A stretch of 10,904 nucleotides of DNA from Bacteroidota bacterium. Its GTDB lineage: Bacteria > Bacteroidota > Bacteroidia > Bacteroidales > UBA12481. Each line of letters starts with the position of its first letter. The first letter of the stretch is position 1. The position numbers and the translations under genes are program-made. Positions 6,759 to 10,904 of the stretch are shown in pieces. The notes beneath the pieces were generated by a model. The model searched no databases, was not told where the DNA came from, and worked only from the letters and a program-made list of their open reading frames with translations. Location of the stretch: NCBI GenBank assembly GCA_030592205.1, contig JAUVKA010000087.1:1-10904 (forward strand), written 5' to 3'.

Positions 6759-7985
6759 ATGAAATCCATTTTAAAAAAGCGCATGCTTGTATTAGGGGCT
6801 TCAACCCTGATTGGACTATTGATTTTCTCGCCAATTATTGCTCAAACAGATTACACTAAGGTAGAAGCTAAAGACTCCGCAAAAATATACCATGGTGGAG
6901 AGTTTTATCCGGTCTCAAGTTTTTCTTATAATGGTACTGCCCAGGCACCCAGGAACGTAATTTTAATGATTGGAGACGGCATGGGACTCGCACACATATT
7001 TGCCGGTCTAACTGCCAATGGTGGAGACCTTTATCTTAAAAACTTCAACAAGATTGGTTTTGTTACTACACATGCTGCAAACAAATTTGTTACAGGATCA
7101 GCTGCATCTGGAACAGCTCTGGCTACAGGAGAAAAAACCAACTACACCTTTCTTGGAGTTGATCCTGATGGTCAACCATTGCGTAATATCCGTGAAATAG
7201 CACAAGGCATCGGAAAAGCTACAGGAGTTGTTTCCACTTCATCTGTAACACACGCAACCCCGGGCTCATTTGTCGGGCACCAGCCAACCCGTTATATGGA
7301 GGAGGAAATTGCTGAAGATTTTGTGAATAGCGGAATTGATGTTTTTATTGGTGGCGGCCTTAAGTTCTTTAACAATAGAAAAGATGGCAGGAATCTTCTC
7401 GAAGATCTTGAATCAAAAGGATACCAGATAGCCACAAGCCTCGAGGAAGTTGCAAAAACCGAAGATGGCAAACTTGCCGGACTTGTTGCCCCGAACGGGA
7501 CAGCAAGAAAGTCCCTCAGAGGTGATGTACTTGAAGTAGCCACGCAAACAGCCTTGAATATCCTTGATAACGACCCGGATGGATTTTTTCTAATGATAGA
7601 GGGTTCTCAAATTGATTGGGCCGGTCATGCTAATGATACTCCATGGATAATTGAAGAAATGCTGGATTTTGATTTAACAATCGGTAAAGTACTGGAATTT
7701 GCCGCCAAAAATGAAGAGACGCTGGTAATTGTTACTGCAGATCATGAAACAGGAGGATTAACTATCGAAGATGGAAATTACAAAACAGGAATGGTAAAGG
7801 GTGATTATACCACTGGTGGTCATACAGGAATAATGGTGCCAATCTTTGCTTTCGGACCTGGTGCTGAGGATTTTACAGGATTCATCGACAATACAGATAT
7901 TCCTAAAAAGATCATGAAGTACCTGGAAACTCAAGACTCAAGCAAGCGAAAAAGCCGTCGTCAACGCAAGCCTCGTAGAAAATAG
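6759..7985 (+). CDS. phoA: PhoA-family alkaline phosphatase, exported
   Basis: Secreted phosphomonoesterase of 408 aa. A signal peptide covers about residues 1-28: a KKR n-region, a hydrophobic core and a likely cut after IIA28. Catalytic and metal residues can be matched: D73 in IGDGMG, nucleophile S114 in TGSAASGTA, H165 and T167 in THATP, E281, D286 and H290 in the EGSQIDWAGH motif, D328-H329 in TADHETGG, and H355 in TGGHTG. H165 and W287 stand where E. coli PhoA has D153 and K328, the arrangement I associate with Bacillus-type enzymes. The residue before the nucleophile is G113 rather than the usual Asp. The last 14 residues are very basic (KRKSRRQRKPRRK), an unusual tail. A phosphoesterase lipoprotein gene follows 6 bp later, suggesting joint phosphate scavenging. 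No T9SS sorting domain is seen. Confidence 0.93.
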   Translation: MKSILKKRMLVLGASTLIGLLIFSPIIAQTDYTKVEAKDSAKIYHGGEFYPVSSFSYNGTAQAPRNVILMIGDGMGLAHIFAGLTANGGDLYLKNFNKIGFVTTHAANKFVTGSAASGTALATGEKTNYTFLGVDPDGQPLRNIREIAQGIGKATGVVSTSSVTHATPGSFVGHQPTRYMEEEIAEDFVNSGIDVFIGGGLKFFNNRKDGRNLLEDLESKGYQIATSLEEVAKTEDGKLAGLVAPNGTARKSLRGDVLEVATQTALNILDNDPDGFFLMIEGSQIDWAGHANDTPWIIEEMLDFDLTIGKVLEFAAKNEETLVIVTADHETGGLTIEDGNYKTGMVKGDYTTGGHTGIMVPIFAFGPGAEDFTGFIDNTDIPKKIMKYLETQDSSKRKSRRQRKPRRK

Positions 7986-7991
7986 TTCATT

Positions 7992-9347
7992 ATGAAAACA
8001 AAACATCTCGTATTCCTCGCTGCTATCCTACTCATCGGAAGCTCCTGTGATAAAGAATATACACCTGCTAGTCTTGATAAGATTCGACTGGCATGGAATG
8101 ATGATCCTGCAACTACTATGACCATTGGTTGGGATCAACTTGCAGGAGAAGAACCAATAGTTTATTATGGAACAAAGGATCGTGGACGTAATTGGAAAAA
8201 ATATACGCTTTTGCAATCGCCCACCCGTGTCTTCCTGCATCAGGAAATGAATACCCACTTTTGTGAACTAAGCAACCTGGAACCGGATCAGGCATATTAT
8301 TTTGTGATCAAAGATAGTGAGGGTGTAAGTGAAAGGTATTGGTTCAGAACTGCCCCGGACAAGCCTAAAGCTTTCACCTGTATCATTGGCGGGGACACTA
8401 AACCCAGCGGTGAAGCACTAAAAGCAGGACGCTTTACAACACAAATGATTCCCAGGTTGAGGCCACTTTTTATTGTTTTTAATGGCGACTTCACCAATAA
8501 TGGTAAAACACCTGAGCACTGGGCACAGTGGCTAACAGATTGGTTTGAATTATCACGTACTAGTGATGGCAGATTATTCCCTATTGTTCCCGTTCATGGG
8601 AATCATGAATATGGTGAGGTTGGGATTTTAAATAAGATATTCAACGCGCCATATCAATTTGACGATCCGATAAACCTCTATTATTCTCTTTCATTAGGAG
8701 GAGATTTCCTACACCTGACACTTCTGAATTCTGAAGTCAAACCACCTCTAAAGGAGTATTCTGAACAAGCAGATTGGTTAAAAATGAATTTGGAAAGGAC
8801 AAAGAATTTCACATTCAAATTAGCAGCCTTTCATAAGCCCTTCAGGCCTCATACTCCCGGAAAGAAAGAAAACCTTGACTTATTTCGCAATTGGGCATAT
8901 ATGTTTTATGAATATGGCTTAGACATTGGAGCAGATGCAGATTCCCATATGTCGAAAATTACTTTTCCGGTAGTACCCGACTCCATTTACGGAATTGAAG
9001 GCTTTGTTCGGGATGACCTGAATGGAACCATGTACATTGGAGAAGGAAGCTGGGGCGCAAGTCCAAGAACTGCAAATGACAATAAGCCCTGGACTCTTCG
9101 ATCCGGCTCATTTAACCAGATGAAATGGCTCCAGTTTTTCCCGGATTCTGAATCCGGCGAGGCACATATTGAGATCAGAACTATTATTACCTCTACACGT
9201 GACACTGCTAATCAAGCTGTTTCACATGTTGAAGGTGTTGGCTTTCTGACTGAAGATGACGTCTTTGTACTTCCTGAGAGTATAAATATATTTTCCACAG
9301 AACCATATGGCTCTGTGATAAAATATCCCTATAAAAAGGGAAGATAA
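7992..9347 (+). CDS. calcineurin-like phosphoesterase lipoprotein (purple acid phosphatase-like)
   Basis: Envelope lipoprotein of 451 aa. A lipoprotein signal ends at C19 (LLIGSSC), followed by DKE, so surface exposure is possible. Residues about 28-122 form an Ig/FN3-like N-terminal domain of the purple acid phosphatase kind. The metallophosphatase domain (about 126-352) shows GGD135, NGD166, GNHE (203-206) and H281 in AAFHKP. The last metal motif reads ADADSHM (314-320), where the family normally has GHxH, so D317 stands in for the first His. The Tyr of GDxxY, which gives purple enzymes their colour, is also absent, so this is probably a non-purple member. Substrate is unknown; phosphomonoesters or phosphodiesters are possible. 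It sits 6 bp after phoA, almost certainly in one transcript. The gene to the right converges on it, with only 18 bp between them. Confidence 0.85.
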   Translation: MKTKHLVFLAAILLIGSSCDKEYTPASLDKIRLAWNDDPATTMTIGWDQLAGEEPIVYYGTKDRGRNWKKYTLLQSPTRVFLHQEMNTHFCELSNLEPDQAYYFVIKDSEGVSERYWFRTAPDKPKAFTCIIGGDTKPSGEALKAGRFTTQMIPRLRPLFIVFNGDFTNNGKTPEHWAQWLTDWFELSRTSDGRLFPIVPVHGNHEYGEVGILNKIFNAPYQFDDPINLYYSLSLGGDFLHLTLLNSEVKPPLKEYSEQADWLKMNLERTKNFTFKLAAFHKPFRPHTPGKKENLDLFRNWAYMFYEYGLDIGADADSHMSKITFPVVPDSIYGIEGFVRDDLNGTMYIGEGSWGASPRTANDNKPWTLRSGSFNQMKWLQFFPDSESGEAHIEIRTIITSTRDTANQAVSHVEGVGFLTEDDVFVLPESINIFSTEPYGSVIKYPYKKGR

Positions 9348-9365
9348 TGATATTATTACTTTGTT

Positions 9366-10511
9366 TCAGGACGACTCTTGACCAAATAGCTTTGTGATAG
9401 CTGCAATCATTTGTTGGTTATCAGAGTATTTAAGCTGGAAGTAAGGCATGGATACCGCCCAATCGAGAAAGCGTTCAGCATTTTCATAGCGAGGGGATAA
9501 CCAAGATTCGGTAATCAAATTCTGAATGGCTTCGGTTTTTGGTTTTCTACTTATTTCCAATTCAGCGCCTGGTTCAAAGTTCACGAACACAATGGCTTTA
9601 ACAGGAAGGCTTTGAGGAGAGAATTCTCTGGAGAAGTGGGGCGACAAATAGCGAACTGTTTTATCAAACTCCTGAAAGTAAAATTCTTCTGCCTCTAAAA
9701 GTTCAGGAAACACTGCTTGAAGAATTTCCACTGCGCCCTTTTTTACTGAAATGGCAGTTGGGAACTGATATGCTGCTCCTGTAACAGCTTCAACAGGAAC
9801 AAAATCATCAGCCATAAACTTGAATCCATTCGCCAGGAGTACAGCTAGTATGGTGCTTTTACCCTTGCCTGAATCACCAGTAAAAATAATGCTGTGTTTT
9901 CCGTCACTGATGGCTGAGCCATGCATCACTGCCATCCAGTCCTTCTCCTCTTTCTGATATGCCTTGTTCAGGAGCTCTAAATAAACTTTGCCCTTAAAGA
10001 AATGTTCTTCGCTCAGGCTACATTGTCCTATGAGTTTTTCATTGGTTCTTAAATACAATGAATCAACCAGACGAAATAACTGAAATTGATGACAGGCCAA
10101 CCCGGTATGCTTCACCTGCAGGTGAGCCACAAGGGGGTGAATCATCCTTTCTATTTTCTGATGGCTAAACTGAAAGCAAAAATCGGATCCGGCAAAGTGA
10201 TAATATTTTATTGAAAAGATTTTACCGCCAGCAGGAATTTGGTCAGCTCCCAGATGTGTGAGAGGTTTCTCAAGTTTGGCAGGTTTGGTATTTGAGTTAA
10301 TAAAATGCTGAATTTCAACAACAAACTTATGGCTTTCGGGGATAGTTAATCCATATGTTTGGGAACACCATTTAGCGATAACATCTGCAGGGACTGCTTT
10401 TTCCAATTGATTAAAAACCTCATAAGCCGGCTCCTCCATTTGGACATACTTATTGCTTTTTTCAAACCAAACAAGCTTTTTGTCCTCTAACGATCTGCAA
10501 AGCACTCTCAT
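9366..10511 (-). CDS. PqqD-like / HPr kinase-like fusion protein
   Basis: Cytoplasmic protein of 381 aa with no signal peptide. Residues about 8-72 fit the PqqD-like fold (WFEKSNKYVQMEEPAYEVF, then a helical second half), the fold that binds leader peptides in many RiPP pathways. Residues about 95-190 are unassigned. Residues about 193-365 resemble the HPr kinase/PEP carboxykinase-like P-loop domain: MHGSAIS (196-202), Walker A TGDSGKGKST (211-220) and MADDFVPVE (233-241), in the same order as HG, GDSGIGKS and ADD in HprK. The distinctive later HprK/P phosphatase motif was not found, so action on HPr is unlikely. Its gene starts 10 bp after the stop of a 64-residue small protein, the natural substrate candidate. 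Related HprK-like kinases phosphorylate lasso peptides in other bacteria. The actual substrate is inferred, not shown. Confidence 0.8.
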   Translation of the reverse strand: MRVLCRSLEDKKLVWFEKSNKYVQMEEPAYEVFNQLEKAVPADVIAKWCSQTYGLTIPESHKFVVEIQHFINSNTKPAKLEKPLTHLGADQIPAGGKIFSIKYYHFAGSDFCFQFSHQKIERMIHPLVAHLQVKHTGLACHQFQLFRLVDSLYLRTNEKLIGQCSLSEEHFFKGKVYLELLNKAYQKEEKDWMAVMHGSAISDGKHSIIFTGDSGKGKSTILAVLLANGFKFMADDFVPVEAVTGAAYQFPTAISVKKGAVEILQAVFPELLEAEEFYFQEFDKTVRYLSPHFSREFSPQSLPVKAIVFVNFEPGAELEISRKPKTEAIQNLITESWLSPRYENAERFLDWAVSMPYFQLKYSDNQQMIAAITKLFGQESS

Positions 10512-10521
10512 TAAACTTCAT

Positions 10522-10716
10522 TTACCAGCCGCGCCCTGGATTCGTTGGTGTGCTACTGGCCTGGGCTTTTTTGGGACTAAGTAAAAAGAGCATGGACGCA
10601 GCTGTAAAAGCAACATACTTGCCAGCTTTACTAAGGGCCTCATTCCGGGAAATCTTGTCAGTCTTAATCCCCTTTGCCTCCTGCTGCGATTCTTCCTTTT
10701 TCTTTTGTTCCTTCAT
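10522..10716 (-). CDS. 64-residue candidate modified or exported peptide precursor
   Basis: Small protein of 64 aa. Residues 1-33 are highly charged and Lys/Glu/Gln-rich. SRNEALSKAGK (23-33) resembles a degenerate twin-arginine signal with RN in place of RR. Residues 34-48 are hydrophobic, and AQA (51-53) is a classic signal peptidase I site. Cleavage there would leave only 11 residues, S54 to W64, reading SSTPTNPGRGW. The tail holds four Ser/Thr, two Pro and a terminal Trp. The gene is preceded by AAGG 5 bases before the ATG and followed 10 bp later by the PqqD-HprK-like gene, so the layout is precursor then modifier. I vaguely recall similar short Bacteroidota proteins with SPKKAQA-like and PG-W endings, but could not check this. 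Alternatives are a small membrane protein or a signal-anchored tag. The coding call is firmer than the function. Confidence 0.7.
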   Translation of the reverse strand: MKEQKKKEESQQEAKGIKTDKISRNEALSKAGKYVAFTAASMLFLLSPKKAQASSTPTNPGRGW

Positions 10717-10748
10717 AGCCTTAACACTATTATCTATTGATTTGAGTA

Positions 10749-10904
10749 TTATTTGTACCAGAATATTTTCTTACTTATCATCCGCTCTGCATTCTGTATC
10801 CGAAGAAGATAAATCCCGGGATTTTGTCCACGCAGAAATAAAAAATTCCCGGTTTCGTTTTCCAGATCCATGGAAACTACCATTCGGCCGGATAAATCAA
10901 AAAC
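10749..10904 (-). CDS. C-terminal end of a T9SS-sorted protein (partial)
   Basis: The last 51 codons of a gene that runs off the right edge of the window, too short to stand out as a long reading frame. The translation contains VFDLSGRMV, then NPGIYLLRIQNAERMISKKI, and ends FWYK before TAA at 10749-10751. This is the type A C-terminal sorting domain pattern of the type IX secretion system: a strand with D-x-x-G-R, then G-x-Y-x-L-x-I, then a Lys-rich final strand. The protein is therefore exported across the outer membrane and has its sorting domain removed or swapped for an anchor. Its main domains lie outside the window. It is on the same strand as the small peptide gene, whose ATG is 32 bp downstream, so the three genes may share one transcript. 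Confidence 0.85.
   Translation of the reverse strand, partial: VFDLSGRMVVSMDLENETGNFLFLRGQNPGIYLLRIQNAERMISKKIFWYK

Noticed and set aside
9341..9361. AT-rich inverted repeat (AAG, TAAT / ATTA, CTT) between the convergent phosphoesterase and kinase-like genes, as a two-way terminator
   Set aside because: It contains a bulge, the stem is nearly all A-T, and there is no solid T-run on either side; too weak to call.
9366..10511. Genuine HPr kinase/phosphorylase acting on HPr in carbon regulation
   Set aside because: The Walker and ADD motifs fit, but the N-terminal domain is PqqD-like rather than the HprK N-domain, the later HprK/P signature is missing, and the gene is paired with a small peptide gene.

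Overview
The window reads as chromosomal DNA of an environmental member of the Bacteroidota. The evidence is an RprX/RprY-type two-component pair, LytTR-type signalling, promoter-like elements of the Bacteroidota type (TAnnTTTG), a lipoprotein-type phosphatase, and the C-terminal end of a protein carrying a type IX secretion (T9SS) sorting domain at the right edge. Genus or order cannot be settled from the sequence alone. No tRNA, rRNA, CRISPR array, insertion sequence or phage gene was seen.

Left part (1-4848, all minus strand): two two-component systems lie one behind the other. In transcription order, the first is a LiaF-like membrane protein, a LytS/YehU-type histidine kinase and a LytTR response regulator, with gaps of 2 and 6 bp. 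After a 98 bp spacer comes an RprX-like sensor kinase and an RprY-like OmpR-family regulator, overlapping by 8 bp. A short tract of heptamer repeats follows the stop codon of each response regulator.

Middle (4849-9347): the divergent spacer holds an 18-unit perfect-length heptamer array (consensus GGWTAAC, 4935-5060) that ends about 10 bp before a promoter-like element. Next, on the plus strand, are a one-chain iron-sulfur L-serine ammonia-lyase, a candidate terminator, a PhoA-type alkaline phosphatase and, 6 bp later, a calcineurin-like phosphoesterase lipoprotein. The last two form a likely phosphate-scavenging pair in the cell envelope.

Right part (9366-10904, minus strand): a T9SS-sorted protein (only its last 51 residues are in the window), a 64-residue small protein, and a protein joining a PqqD-like domain to an HPr-kinase-like P-loop domain. 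The small protein has a charged N-terminus, a signal-like hydrophobic stretch, an AQA cleavage-like site and an 11-residue tail ending GRGW. A PqqD-like fold (the usual leader-peptide binder in RiPP pathways) with an HprK-like kinase, placed directly after a leader-plus-tail small gene, suggests an undescribed peptide-modification or peptide-phosphorylation system. This is the most interesting part of the window; its function is inference.
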